From: an uncultured Olleya sp.
GTDB lineage: Bacteria > Bacteroidota > Bacteroidia > Flavobacteriales > Flavobacteriaceae
Reading direction: 5' to 3'
Length of the DNA stretch: 64,000 nt
Assembly: GCA_947503885.1 (NCBI GenBank)
Contig: CANNFD010000003.1
Coordinates: 62,001-126,000, forward strand
Shown here: in pieces, positions 55,601 through 63,421 of the stretch
How the letters are laid out: each line of letters starts with the position of its first letter
Position numbering within the stretch: the first letter of the stretch is position 1
The notes under the pieces: generated by a model
Seen by the model: only the letters and a program-made list of their open reading frames with translations
What the model was told of the DNA's origin: nothing
Database searches by the model: none
Made by a program: the position numbers and the translations under genes

Positions 55601-56062
55601 GGTCAAGGTGGCGATCAAAAGGGAGCTGATGGATTTAACGAAGATGTTAATGGAGAATTATTTAAAATTTACCAAGAACAACAAATGTTACGTCAAGCCT
55701 TAGAACAACGTCTAGATAAAGAAGGGCTGGGTCAAAATAGTGATGCCAAACAACTATTAAAAGATATGGAGGAAGTTGAACTGGATTTAATTAATAAAGG
55801 TTTTACTAATCAAACCTTAAGCAAAATGATGAATCTTCAACATCAATTATTAAAATTAGAAAATGCGGTTTTACAGCAAGGACAAGAACAAAAACGACAA
55901 TCCGAAACTAATAAAACCCAATTTAAAAATACAACTAACAATCAAGTTGATAAGGCTAAACAATATTTTAATACAACAGAGATATTGAATAAGCAAACCT
56001 TACCTTTGCAACAAATTTATAAGCAAAAAGCACAACAGTATTTTAAACAAAAAAATGATTAG
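52622..56062 (+). CDS. DUF4175 family large membrane protein
   Basis: The 1146-residue protein has three N-terminal membrane helices (about 22-45, 52-75, 140-165) and then a large beta-rich extracytoplasmic part (about 180-480). A long charged coiled coil follows (about 490-760, mostly K/E/Q). After a helical region comes a Gly/Lys/Asp-rich repeat (about 940-1000, including GDKGKE three times), then a C-terminal helical tail. This is the DUF4175 layout of Bacteroidota. Function is unknown; a stator- or scaffold-like envelope role is possible. The start is TTG 52622, about 20 bp after a TATTTTAG. It overlaps ybeY by 8 bp. Confidence 0.85.
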   Translation: MNNFNNIQYKLEQFIRKYYTNELIKGTLLFFSIGLLYFIFTLLIEHFLWLNSAARTILFWSFIAVELALFVKFIALPLAKLFKLKKGIDYKKASTIIGNHFPEVNDKLLNVLQLKEASNESELLLASIDQKSEELRPIPFKLAVNFKQNIKYLKYAAIPVLILLVSVISGKMNWFSDSYNRVVNYQTAYEPPAPFAFFVLNENLETIQNKEFRLIVTTQGDVVPDNAQISFNSETYFLQQREAGTFEYVFEQPKQDINFNLSANNVTSKPYTLKVVEVPTLLSFSMALNYPNYTNKRNEVLKGIGNAVVPQGTRVTWQLNTKATDNVDLISQDTVSFSRPKTSLFEASKSIYNNFDYNISTSNNKLKNYENLAYSISVIKDQYPELKLEAKIDTLDQQSLYFKGQVSDDYGLSKLQLVYYPNGNDTAKKIQNIAISKTNFDQFISAFPNQLDIEDGVAYDLYFEVFDNDAVNINKSTKSPVFNYRKRTQDEEEQKQLQEQNQTIKDLNKSLEKFDKQQKELEELSKTQKEKAKLNFNDKKKFENFLKRQKAQEQMMKQFNKKLKDNLEQFQKDKKEDDQFKEDLKERLKDNEEQLKKDEKLLEELEKLKEKFSKEEFTEKLDNLAKKAKSQKRSLEQLVELTKRYYVTKKMEKISDKIDKLAKAQDKLANSKDEENTKEKQDEINKKFEELQKQLEELEKDNQDLKHPMDVPRDKNNEENIKEEQQEASDDLQEKQDVQDPQQKNDKQQSAKKKQKSAAQKMKKMSQSMQMQMAGAAKEQLEEDIEMLRQILDNLVIFSMDEEALMKQFKSIEINHNEYATYLKKQKELRTHFEHVDDSLFAISLRQPKFSEDINREINEVYFNIDKSLAEFSENKIYQGVSSQQYALTSANNLADFLSGALDNMQNQMGMPSPGQGEGGMPMPDIIISQEELAKKMGDAMKKGKKGKKGEEGDKGKEGDKGKEGDKGKEGEGGKDGDKGKGEGDGKGRQQGDGQGGDQKGADGFNEDVNGELFKIYQEQQMLRQALEQRLDKEGLGQNSDAKQLLKDMEEVELDLINKGFTNQTLSKMMNLQHQLLKLENAVLQQGQEQKRQSETNKTQFKNTTNNQVDKAKQYFNTTEILNKQTLPLQQIYKQKAQQYFKQKND
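55481..55534 (+). repeat. 18-bp tandem repeat inside the DUF4175 gene
   Basis: Three consecutive near-identical units at 55481, 55499 and 55517 each encode DKGKEG. The units differ only at third positions. The surrounding 170 bp continue as an imperfect Gly/Lys/Asp repeat. Confidence 0.8.
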
Positions 56063-56471
56063 TTTTAATAACGAAACCGATTTTAAGCTCCAAGATGAAG
56101 CTAAAATCTCTAAGTGGATATCTACTATTATTTTAAAAGAAAACTGCAAGGAGGACGAGATAAATTATGTGTTTTGTGATGACCAATACCTTCATAAATT
56201 GAACGTAGAGTTTTTACAACATGATACTTTAACAGATGTAATTAGTTTTGATTATTCAGTAGGAAAAACACTACAAGGCGATATTTTTATTTCTGTTGAA
56301 AGAGTAGCGGATAATGCTAAGGATTTTAAAGTTGAATTTGAAACAGAGTTGCATCGTGTCATCATTCATGGTATTTTACACTACTGTGGATATAAGGACA
56401 AAACTGAAGCTGATGCCAACTTAATGCGAAGTAAAGAAAATGAGGCTTTAGCAATCTTGGACACAATGTAA
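56055..56471 (+). CDS. ybeY: Endoribonuclease YbeY
   Basis: YbeY is a metal-dependent RNase acting in 16S rRNA 3'-end maturation and ribosome quality control. The 138-residue protein has the core HDTLTDVISFDY and the metal motif region HGILHYCGYKDK. Two histidines of the usual HGxLHLxGYDH are present, while the third is replaced by K-D-K. This form is usual in Bacteroidota. It overlaps the preceding gene by 8 bp, so translation is coupled. Confidence 0.88.
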   Translation: MISFNNETDFKLQDEAKISKWISTIILKENCKEDEINYVFCDDQYLHKLNVEFLQHDTLTDVISFDYSVGKTLQGDIFISVERVADNAKDFKVEFETELHRVIIHGILHYCGYKDKTEADANLMRSKENEALAILDTM

Positions 56472-56481
56472 TTGTTTGTTG

Positions 56482-56489
56482 TATATTTG
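56482..56489 (+). promoter_or_regulatory. Candidate -7 element for mnmG (TATATTTG)
   Basis: This is an exact TAnnTTTG match 11 bp after the ybeY stop. It puts the parS-like palindrome at 56520 in the mnmG 5' leader. Confidence 0.55.
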
Positions 56490-56519
56490 CAAGCTAAAAT
56501 TTTAAAAATAAATTTAAAC

Positions 56520-56533
56520 GTTCCACGTGGAAC
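56520..56533. promoter_or_regulatory. parS-like palindrome upstream of mnmG
   Basis: GTTCCACGTGGAAC is a perfect 14-bp palindrome. It equals the core of chromosomal parS sites (TGTTCCACGTGGAACA type, bound by ParB in many bacteria). It lies 50 bp upstream of the mnmG ATG. A second identical core is at 58477-58490. Confidence 0.65.
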
Positions 56534-56583
56534 ATTAACTAAAATACACTTAGCTAATTTAAGTGTTTAGTCAAATAAATATT

Positions 56584-58455
56584 ATGTTTAACGAAGTATA
56601 TGATGTAATTGTAGTTGGAGCTGGTCATGCAGGAAGTGAAGCAGCAGCAGCTGCAGCCAATATGGGAAGTAAGACATTGCTTATAACCATGAATTTGCAA
56701 AACATTGCTCAAATGTCTTGTAATCCTGCGATGGGCGGAATTGCAAAAGGGCAAATTGTTAGAGAGATAGATGCGCTTGGAGGATACTCGGGTATTGTAA
56801 GTGATACCTCTGCAATTCAATTTAAGATGCTTAACAAATCTAAAGGACCTGCTATGTGGAGTCCAAGAGTGCAAAGTGATAGAATGCGTTTTGCAGAAGA
56901 TTGGCGTCTTATTTTGGAACAAACAAAAAACCTAGATTTCTATCAAGAAATGGTATCTGGTTTAATTGTAGAAAACGGAAAAGTTACTGGGGTTACAACT
57001 TCACTTGGTGTAAAAATTAAAGCTGAAAGTGTTGTCCTTACAAATGGTACTTTTTTAAATGGTTTAATACATATTGGTGATAAAAATTTTGGTGGTGGTA
57101 GAGCAGGAGAAAGAGCAGCAACAGGAATTACAGAACAGTTAGTAAATCTTGGTTTTGAATCTGGCCGAATGAAAACCGGAACACCTCCAAGAGTTGATGG
57201 AAGATCTTTAGATTTTTCTAAAATGACAGAACAACCTGGCGATGTTAATCCTGAAAAATTTTCTTATTTAGATATAACAAAACCATTAACACATCAGCGT
57301 TCATGTCACATGTCTTATACAAGTGAAAAAGTTCATGATTTACTTCGCGAAGGTTTTGATCGCTCACCAATGTTTAATGGTAGAATTAAAAGTTTAGGAC
57401 CTAGATATTGTCCTTCAATCGAAGATAAAATAAATCGTTTTGCCGATAAGAATAGGCATCAATTATTTGTGGAGCCTGAAGGATGGAATACCTGCGAATA
57501 TTATATAAATGGTTTTTCAACTTCGCTTCCAGAGGATGTGCAATTTAAAGCATTACGATCTGTTGAAGGTTTTGAAAATGTCAAATTTTTTAGACCAGGT
57601 TATGCAATCGAGTATGATTATTTTCCGCCAACACAATTAAAGCATACTTTAGAAACTAAGTTAGTTGACGATTTGTATTTTGCTGGTCAAATTAATGGAA
57701 CAACTGGGTATGAGGAAGCAGCATCGCAAGGTTTAATGGCAGGTATAAATGCTGCTTTAAAAGTGCAAGAACGTGATCCTTTTATTTTAAAAAGAGATGA
57801 AGCTTATATAGGTGTTTTAGTTGACGATTTAATTACAAAAGGTACAGAAGAGCCTTACCGTATGTTTACATCAAGAGCAGAATATAGGACTTTATTGCGT
57901 CAGGATAATGCAGATATTAGACTTACACCAAAAGGTTATGATTTAGGATTAGCATCTGAAAAACGTTTGCGTAGGATGGAAGAGAAGCATGATGCTGCGG
58001 AAAAGTTTGTTCAGTTTTTTAGAGATACTAGTGTCACACCTGAAGAGATGAATCCTGTTTTAGAAGCTAAAGATTCTGCTGCAATAAGACAACAAGATAA
58101 GATGTTTAAAATGTTTGCTAGACCAAATATTGGTATTGAAGATATGAAACAAGTTGCTTCGGTTTCAGAATATATTAATGAAAATAATCTTGATGGAGAA
58201 GTGATTGAGCAGGCAGAAATCCAGGTTAAATATTCAGGATATATTGCTAAAGAAAAAAATAATGCAGACAAATTAACACGCTTAGAAAACATTAAAATCC
58301 CTCCTAATTTTGATTACTCTAAACTGCAATCTATGAGTTTTGAAGCAAGAGAAAAACTTAAAAAAATACAACCCGTAACCATATCTCAAGCGTCAAGAAT
58401 TAGCGGTGTTTCTCCTTCTGATATTTCTGTGTTATTAGTTTATATGGGTAGGTAA
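56584..58455 (+). CDS. mnmG: tRNA uridine-5-carboxymethylaminomethyl modification enzyme MnmG (GidA)
   Basis: MnmG works with MnmE to add cmnm5 to the wobble U of several tRNAs. The start is ATG 56584 (MFNEVYDVIVVGAGHAGSEAA), which matches the family; the GTG at 56563 lies in the leader. The FAD motif GAGHAGSEA is at residues 11-21. MSCNPAMGGIAKGQIVREIDALGG and GTEEPYRMFTSRAEYR, with the C-terminal helical domain, complete the family features over 623 residues. In many bacteria mnmG lies near oriC with parAB; here parS-like palindromes flank it. Confidence 0.96.
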   Translation: MFNEVYDVIVVGAGHAGSEAAAAAANMGSKTLLITMNLQNIAQMSCNPAMGGIAKGQIVREIDALGGYSGIVSDTSAIQFKMLNKSKGPAMWSPRVQSDRMRFAEDWRLILEQTKNLDFYQEMVSGLIVENGKVTGVTTSLGVKIKAESVVLTNGTFLNGLIHIGDKNFGGGRAGERAATGITEQLVNLGFESGRMKTGTPPRVDGRSLDFSKMTEQPGDVNPEKFSYLDITKPLTHQRSCHMSYTSEKVHDLLREGFDRSPMFNGRIKSLGPRYCPSIEDKINRFADKNRHQLFVEPEGWNTCEYYINGFSTSLPEDVQFKALRSVEGFENVKFFRPGYAIEYDYFPPTQLKHTLETKLVDDLYFAGQINGTTGYEEAASQGLMAGINAALKVQERDPFILKRDEAYIGVLVDDLITKGTEEPYRMFTSRAEYRTLLRQDNADIRLTPKGYDLGLASEKRLRRMEEKHDAAEKFVQFFRDTSVTPEEMNPVLEAKDSAAIRQQDKMFKMFARPNIGIEDMKQVASVSEYINENNLDGEVIEQAEIQVKYSGYIAKEKNNADKLTRLENIKIPPNFDYSKLQSMSFEAREKLKKIQPVTISQASRISGVSPSDISVLLVYMGR

Positions 58456-58464
58456 TTTTGAATA

Positions 58465-58502
58465 AAAAAGGCAAACGTTCCACGTGGAACGTTTGCCTTT
58501 TT
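58465..58502. terminator. Perfect 38-bp palindrome: mnmG terminator with a parS-like core
   Basis: Each arm is 19 bp, beginning AAAAAGGCAAACG on the left. The centre is GTTCCACGTGGAAC. The stem has no unpaired loop on DNA and both ends run into A and T tracts, so it fits a bidirectional terminator. The core equals the parS-like site at 56520. Whether ParB binds is not shown. Confidence 0.75.
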
Positions 58503-58567
58503 AAATTCTAAACAATGTAAATAATACTTTTAGTCTATCTGGAAGTGTTTTAAAAATTAGATAATCT

Positions 58568-59428
58568 GTGGCAACTTCAATCCGTCAAAATGTGTTTATA
58601 ACTGCAAAAGATCACTCTGTTTCTGGAGAACAATTTCAGTTAATTGAAAACGATAAATTTGGTTTTTTAGAAACTATTCCTAAACCTTCTGTTGAAAAAT
58701 TACCTGAATATTATAAGACTGAAGATTATATTTCTCATACAGATTCTAAAAGAAATTTGTTTGAAAAAGTATATCATGGTATTAGAGAAGTGTCTTTAAA
58801 ACGAAAATTAAAGTTGATTAATTCGTTTCAAACAGATCAAAAAAAACTATTAGATTTTGGTTGCGGTACAGGTGATTTTTTAAAAACCGCACAAGATAAG
58901 GGTTGGAGTGTTTCAGGTATCGAACCAAATAAAGAGGCAAGGCAAATTGCAAATGCTAAAACAAATAATGTAGTTTTAGAGTCATCCCAAATAAATAGTT
59001 TCCAAAAACAAAGCTTTGATGTAATTACACTTTGGCATGTATTAGAACATATTCCTAATTTAGAGGAACAGATTATAATACTAAAATCTTTAATTAAACC
59101 TAATGGTGTTTTAATTATTGCTGTACCTAACTATAAAAGTTATGATGCAAAACATTACAACCAATTTTGGGCAGCTTATGATGTGCCTAGGCATTTATGG
59201 CATTTTAATCAGGATTCAGTTTCAAAGTTATTTTCTAAAATAAGTATGACTGTTATAAATACTAAACCAATGGTTTTTGATGCTTATTATGTTAGCTTAC
59301 TTTCTGAAAAATATAAATCTGGTCGGATGAATGTTATAAAAGCATTTTGGACGGGATTTAAGTCAAATTACAAAGCTAAGTCTTCAGGAGAGTATTCTTC
59401 ATTAATTTACACCATTAAAAACAGCTAA
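58568..59428 (+). CDS. Class I SAM-dependent methyltransferase
   Basis: The 286-residue soluble protein has the Rossmann methyltransferase fold: KLLDFGCGTGDFLKTAQ (SAM-binding GxGxG) near 97-113, then IEPNKEARQ, and VITLWHVLEHIPN as motif IV. The N-terminal ~90 residues (ITAKDHSVSGEQFQL, PEYYKTEDYISHTD) form the lid typical of small-molecule or O-antigen-type methylases. The start is GTG 58568, which fits the family. The substrate is unknown. It is 65 bp after the mnmG palindrome. Confidence 0.82.
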   Translation: MATSIRQNVFITAKDHSVSGEQFQLIENDKFGFLETIPKPSVEKLPEYYKTEDYISHTDSKRNLFEKVYHGIREVSLKRKLKLINSFQTDQKKLLDFGCGTGDFLKTAQDKGWSVSGIEPNKEARQIANAKTNNVVLESSQINSFQKQSFDVITLWHVLEHIPNLEEQIIILKSLIKPNGVLIIAVPNYKSYDAKHYNQFWAAYDVPRHLWHFNQDSVSKLFSKISMTVINTKPMVFDAYYVSLLSEKYKSGRMNVIKAFWTGFKSNYKAKSSGEYSSLIYTIKNS

Positions 59429-59628
59429 AAATAATTTTAATAACATCTGTTAGCTTTTAGGTCATTTAAACGTGTAATTACATCTTGTTTTTGTAAAATG
59501 CGCTTAAATCGCTTTATTTAAAGCTGATTTTGATAGTTAAATATTATAAAAGTTTAATTTTATCATAAGAATATTTTATTAAGATAAAATTCTACATTAA
59601 AAAATAAAATTCGACTTATTTAATTATT

Positions 59629-59636
59629 TACATTTG
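59629..59636 (+). promoter_or_regulatory. Candidate -7 element for the 59668 gene (TACATTTG)
   Basis: This is an exact TAnnTTTG match 31 bp upstream of the ATG. The transcript would begin at an AAATTATC tandem repeat. Confidence 0.45.
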
Positions 59637-59638
59637 CT

Positions 59639-59664
59639 CAAATTATCAAATTATCAAATTATAT
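59639..59664 (+). repeat. AAATTATC tandem repeat in the 59668 gene's 5' leader
   Basis: The 8-bp unit AAATTATC occurs three times in a row (the last copy ends in A). It lies between the candidate -7 element and ATG 59668. Confidence 0.6.
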
Positions 59665-59667
59665 AAA

Positions 59668-60168
59668 ATGAAAAAAATTGTTGGATTAGTATTAGTAGCA
59701 TTAGTTTTTACCTCTTGTCAAAAACAAAAAATTGCTTTTGTAGATAATGGAGTAATTATTAATGAAATTAAAGAAAAAGTAGACTTAGAAAACAGATACA
59801 ATGCAAAGGATTCTTTATTTAAAAGAAAAGTAGATAGTTTCCGTCAAGTTTTTCAAGTAGAATATCAAAAAGTAGCTACACTTTCTAAAAGTAAGCAAGA
59901 ATCAGAACTACAAGCATTAAACCAAAAAGCACAAAGTTTACAACAAACTTGGCAAGCAGAGCAGCAAGTTTTCCAGAAGGAATACCAAGTGGAAATAGAT
60001 ACATTAATATCTAAAGTAAAAGGATTTGTAAGGGAATATGGTAAAATTAATAATTACGATTATATCCTAGGAACTGTTGAAAACTCTCCAAGTGTCATGT
60101 TTGGCAAAGAAGAAAACAACATTACTAAAAAGATTATTGAAGATTTAGATGCTGCTTATAAAAAATAA
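59668..60168 (+). CDS. OmpH/Skp-like lipoprotein
   Basis: A lipoprotein signal (about 1-17, VFTSC) is followed by an OmpH (Skp) layout: KIAFVDNGVIINEIKEK, a long coiled-coil tentacle (about 60-110, rich in K, Q and E) and the end IINNYDY-type return strand (NNYDYILGTVENSPSVMFG). Skp is a periplasmic chaperone for outer-membrane proteins; this copy is lipid-anchored. It is 166 residues long and followed by a clear terminator. Confidence 0.82.
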   Translation: MKKIVGLVLVALVFTSCQKQKIAFVDNGVIINEIKEKVDLENRYNAKDSLFKRKVDSFRQVFQVEYQKVATLSKSKQESELQALNQKAQSLQQTWQAEQQVFQKEYQVEIDTLISKVKGFVREYGKINNYDYILGTVENSPSVMFGKEENNITKKIIEDLDAAYKK

Positions 60169-60185
60169 AGCAGTATTAGGTTATT

Positions 60186-60219
60186 AAAAAGGCGATTAAC
60201 ATCAGTTAATCGCCTTTTT
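60186..60219 (+). terminator. Intrinsic terminator after the OmpH-like gene
   Basis: AAAAAGGCGATTAAC (60186-60200) pairs perfectly with GTTAATCGCCTTTTT (60205-60219) across ATCA, with a T tract. Confidence 0.88.
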
Positions 60220-60300
60220 TGATTTATAATAGTTTAAATATCAGTCATTTTGATATAATTAGTTATATTTATTGCGCTATTAATTATTTTCAATAAGACT

Positions 60301-62070
60301 ATGAGATGCTTGCTAATGCAATTTGCTATCTTCTTTTTTATTATTTCTATTAGTAATGCTCAAACCGCAGTGCCTTTTAAAACGCAAAAGGAATTTTATA
60401 TTTATGGTGATGCAGTAGCTATTGGAAACAATATATTAAGTAAGGACAGACAAAAACCATATAACGACAACCTGTTAACAAATGACGATATTGACATGGT
60501 TTATGTTGATATTGATGACGACGACTCCACATTTTCTTCTAGTTCAGCCACCCTTCAACTACCTGACAATCAATCTAATATAGTTTATGCTGTATTATAT
60601 TGGTCTGCTACATATAGTTATATTAAGGGAAGCCGAAGAGAGGAAAATTCACAATTTTACTTTCAGGGTGATAGGCAGAGAAATAGAAGTTTAATTAATA
60701 AAATTAAACTAAAATTACCAGGAGAAACGTATCAAAATATTAAAGGCGAAGTCATTTTTGACGGTTCTAGTCAAGCCTCATTTGCATTAAACTCACCATA
60801 TGCATGTTTTGCTGATGTTACAAAGTTATTAAAGAGTGCTAAAACGGTTAACGGTCAATTTACAATTGCTAATATTAATGCAACAGAGGGGTTTGTTTCT
60901 GGAGGTAGTGCAGCTGGATGGATGCTTTACGTAGTTTATGAAGCACCAACAAGTAAACCTAAATATATTACTACATTTAATGGCTTTTCGCATGTAGGAA
61001 ATCAACCTGTTAAAATAGTTTTAGACAATTTTAAAACCCCTAACACGGGTCAAACCACTACAGACATAACATTAGTAGCATTGGAAGGGGACTCTGCTTT
61101 AATTGATGACGAGTGTGTTATTGCTAACCCTAAATTAAGGAAAGCGTGGCGATTAAAAACCGATCAAAGAGCAGAAAATAATTTTTTTAGTAGTCAGATT
61201 ACCAGCTCTAATCAAGCTAATAATAGTCGTTATCCAAATAGTAGTAATACCTTAGGTTTTGATATTGCAACGTTAAGACTGCCTAATAATCAAGATGCGG
61301 TTATTGTTAATAATACTGAAAATGTTGACCTATTATTTAATACAAAACTAGACCGTTTTTATTTATTTTTTACCGCCTTTCAAACAGAGATTAGTGAAAC
61401 TTTTTTTAATGAAATTGAAAAAAATACTCCTGAAAATGCAGTTGTTTTAGCAAACAAAGCACCCAGTGTTAAGCAAAATATAATTGAAAATATAGAGGTG
61501 GTTAATACACCGTTGCCCACTGTAAAAACGTTGTCTATTCCAGAAACTAAAAATATTGAGCACCCCCAAGAAAGTGTAATTAAAGCTAGTCCAATTATCT
61601 TAAAAACACCTGATATTGTTGAAGAACAAGCAGTAAAAAAAGTTATAAATCCAATATCATCAGAAATAGCCACATCATTATCACAGCAAGAAGCATTAGC
61701 AGAAGGAGAGGTGTATATAACATCAACAACATATGTTCAAGCATTAAACCTTGAGGATAAACCAATCGAAACACAATCATTTAAGTTGCTATTAGAAAAA
61801 AATGCAGCTCAAATTGATGGTGCTGATAAAGGGTATTATGTAGTTAATAAGTTTTTTTCTGAACCAAAAAATGCAATTAATTGGCAAAATCAATTAAAAG
61901 AACAAGGTTTTGAAAGTGAGATTTTAATTGATGAAAAAAGAAACTTATTTTATGTGTACGTCTTTAAAACACAAAATTTTTATGATGCTTACATGCAGCA
62001 TAAAACCTTGATTGTTAATGATCCATTTAAACAAAACTGGGTGTTTAAAGTAAATATGACTAATTATTAG
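60301..62070 (+). CDS. Secreted protein with C-terminal SPOR-like domain
   Basis: A signal peptide (about 1-20, ISNAQ) is followed by a beta-rich domain (about 30-365). It carries a run of Asp (VDIDDDDSTF), Cys-rich points and GGSAAGWMLYVVYEAPT, a pattern seen in Bacteroidota surface proteins. A low-complexity, Pro/Thr/Glu-rich linker (about 370-470) leads to a SPOR-like fold (about 505-570; KGYYVVNKFFSEPKNAINW, FYVYVFKT) that should bind peptidoglycan. The rest is not a family I can name. It has its own upstream spacer of about 130 bp. Possible ties to gliding or adhesion are a guess. Confidence 0.68.
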   Translation: MRCLLMQFAIFFFIISISNAQTAVPFKTQKEFYIYGDAVAIGNNILSKDRQKPYNDNLLTNDDIDMVYVDIDDDDSTFSSSSATLQLPDNQSNIVYAVLYWSATYSYIKGSRREENSQFYFQGDRQRNRSLINKIKLKLPGETYQNIKGEVIFDGSSQASFALNSPYACFADVTKLLKSAKTVNGQFTIANINATEGFVSGGSAAGWMLYVVYEAPTSKPKYITTFNGFSHVGNQPVKIVLDNFKTPNTGQTTTDITLVALEGDSALIDDECVIANPKLRKAWRLKTDQRAENNFFSSQITSSNQANNSRYPNSSNTLGFDIATLRLPNNQDAVIVNNTENVDLLFNTKLDRFYLFFTAFQTEISETFFNEIEKNTPENAVVLANKAPSVKQNIIENIEVVNTPLPTVKTLSIPETKNIEHPQESVIKASPIILKTPDIVEEQAVKKVINPISSEIATSLSQQEALAEGEVYITSTTYVQALNLEDKPIETQSFKLLLEKNAAQIDGADKGYYVVNKFFSEPKNAINWQNQLKEQGFESEILIDEKRNLFYVYVFKTQNFYDAYMQHKTLIVNDPFKQNWVFKVNMTNY

Positions 62071-62071
62071 A

Positions 62072-62467
62072 CTATTTTAATAAGTATAGGGTAATAATTG
62101 TCGGAATAAAATAAATAACAATCGTTTTTGCACCTTCATAATCTTTAGCTAAACGTTGTCCAAACAGTAATAAAAGTAAAGTGATAGCGCTAAAAATTGC
62201 CGAATAAAAACCAAAGCTAGTGTTACTGTCTAGTATTAAAGTAAAAATTCCAACGATAGCCAATACACCAGCTATAACTTCTAAAATTAAAATAACACCA
62301 AGATTTAAAGGTACCATATTAGCTATAAATGTTTTTGAAAAATGGCCTTTTAGCCATTCAATATTACCGTTCCAATCTAAAATTTTATCTATTCCAGATT
62401 GTAAGAAAGTAATAGCTAAAAAGATTAGTAATATTATTTCTGTAATGTTATTTAATAGGTTGTTCAT
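62072..62467 (-). CDS. DoxX-like membrane protein
   Basis: The 131-residue protein has four helices in DoxX order. The first (IILLIFLAITFLQSGIDKILDWNGNIEWLKGHF) holds the DoxX signature with the conserved Gly-x-x-Lys. The rest alternate short loops. Function of the family is unclear, with redox or terminal-oxidase links suggested. It lies tail-to-tail with the SPOR gene, one base away. Confidence 0.82.
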   Translation of the reverse strand: MNNLLNNITEIILLIFLAITFLQSGIDKILDWNGNIEWLKGHFSKTFIANMVPLNLGVILILEVIAGVLAIVGIFTLILDSNTSFGFYSAIFSAITLLLLLFGQRLAKDYEGAKTIVIYFIPTIITLYLLK

Positions 62468-62511
62468 TGTAGTAATTTTTATTCAAAGATATTAATATTA
62501 ATGAGTCAATT

Positions 62512-63420
62512 TTAACAATAAAATTTAATTGCTTTAGGTATTATAAACACTTCAATTTCTCCAAAATTTATTTGTTCTCCGTCGGACTGAATTAAGGTGT
62601 TAGTATTAATTAATGATAAGTCACTAGTTTTAAATGTTTCAACTTTTTTATGATTTACTATTTTACCATTAAATAATTCTAAAATGTTACTAATAAGGTC
62701 CCATTTAGTAAACTTTGTAGCTATAGTAATGTCTAATAGTCCATCTTTTGGATCAGCTTCTTTAGTAAGTTTCATGCCTGAGCCTGTGTATTTACAAATC
62801 CCTAATTGGATCATAAAACAAGATTTATAGATTTTATTCTGAGAATTAACAGTCATTTGCATATCAAAATACTTGAAGAGAAATAAACTTTTTAAAGCTC
62901 CTAAAAGATAAGTTAGCTTTCCAAATGCCCTATTATTTTTAACAGTGTTTACAACCAAACCATCAAAGCCAATACCACAAAGATTAATAAAGTATTTTTT
63001 AGAATTGTCCTTTGTGTAATTAATGCAACCAACATCTTGTGTGTCTGTTTTACCATCAAGAATCGTTTGAAGAGCCTTATTTATGTTATTTGAAATGTTA
63101 TGGGTTTTAACCCAATCATTACCTGTTCCAATTGGTATAATGCCAAACGTTATGCTATGTGGACTAACAGTGTCTTGGCTAAATAAAGCATTGACAAACT
63201 TACTTAAAGTACCATCCCCGCCTATAATAATAAAATGCCTAAAGCCTTTATTAATAGCTTCTTTGGCTATTTTTATTTCATGATTAGAATGCTTTGTAAA
63301 TCGATACTCTGTATTGTGATGTAAGTTTAATTTAGGCTGTATTTTTTGCCAAACTTTTTTCCCTTTTCCATTGCCAGAAACAGGATTAATTATAACAAAA
63401 AAATTGTGTTTTGTTGTCAA
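62512..63420 (-). CDS. Diacylglycerol/lipid kinase (DagK/YegS family)
   Basis: The 302-residue soluble or peripheral protein carries the DAGK catalytic core: VIINPVSGNGKGKKVWQKI (nucleotide and phosphate loop), IIIGGDGTLSKFVNALF (GGDGT), and FGIIPIGTGNDWVKTH. It phosphorylates diacylglycerol or a similar lipid. The start is TTG 63420, one base after the holB stop, so it is translationally coupled to holB. No in-frame ATG is close. Confidence 0.89.
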   Translation of the reverse strand: MTTKHNFFVIINPVSGNGKGKKVWQKIQPKLNLHHNTEYRFTKHSNHEIKIAKEAINKGFRHFIIIGGDGTLSKFVNALFSQDTVSPHSITFGIIPIGTGNDWVKTHNISNNINKALQTILDGKTDTQDVGCINYTKDNSKKYFINLCGIGFDGLVVNTVKNNRAFGKLTYLLGALKSLFLFKYFDMQMTVNSQNKIYKSCFMIQLGICKYTGSGMKLTKEADPKDGLLDITIATKFTKWDLISNILELFNGKIVNHKKVETFKTSDLSLINTNTLIQSDGEQINFGEIEVFIIPKAIKFYC

Positions 63421-63421
63421 T

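Noticed and set aside
55418-55618. Antisense hydrophobic ORF across the Gly/Lys repeat
   Set aside because: It results from reading the repeat on the other strand and has no start context.
56563-56583. GTG start extending mnmG by seven codons
   Set aside because: Family N-termini align with ATG 56584 and the GTG lies in a leader hairpin.
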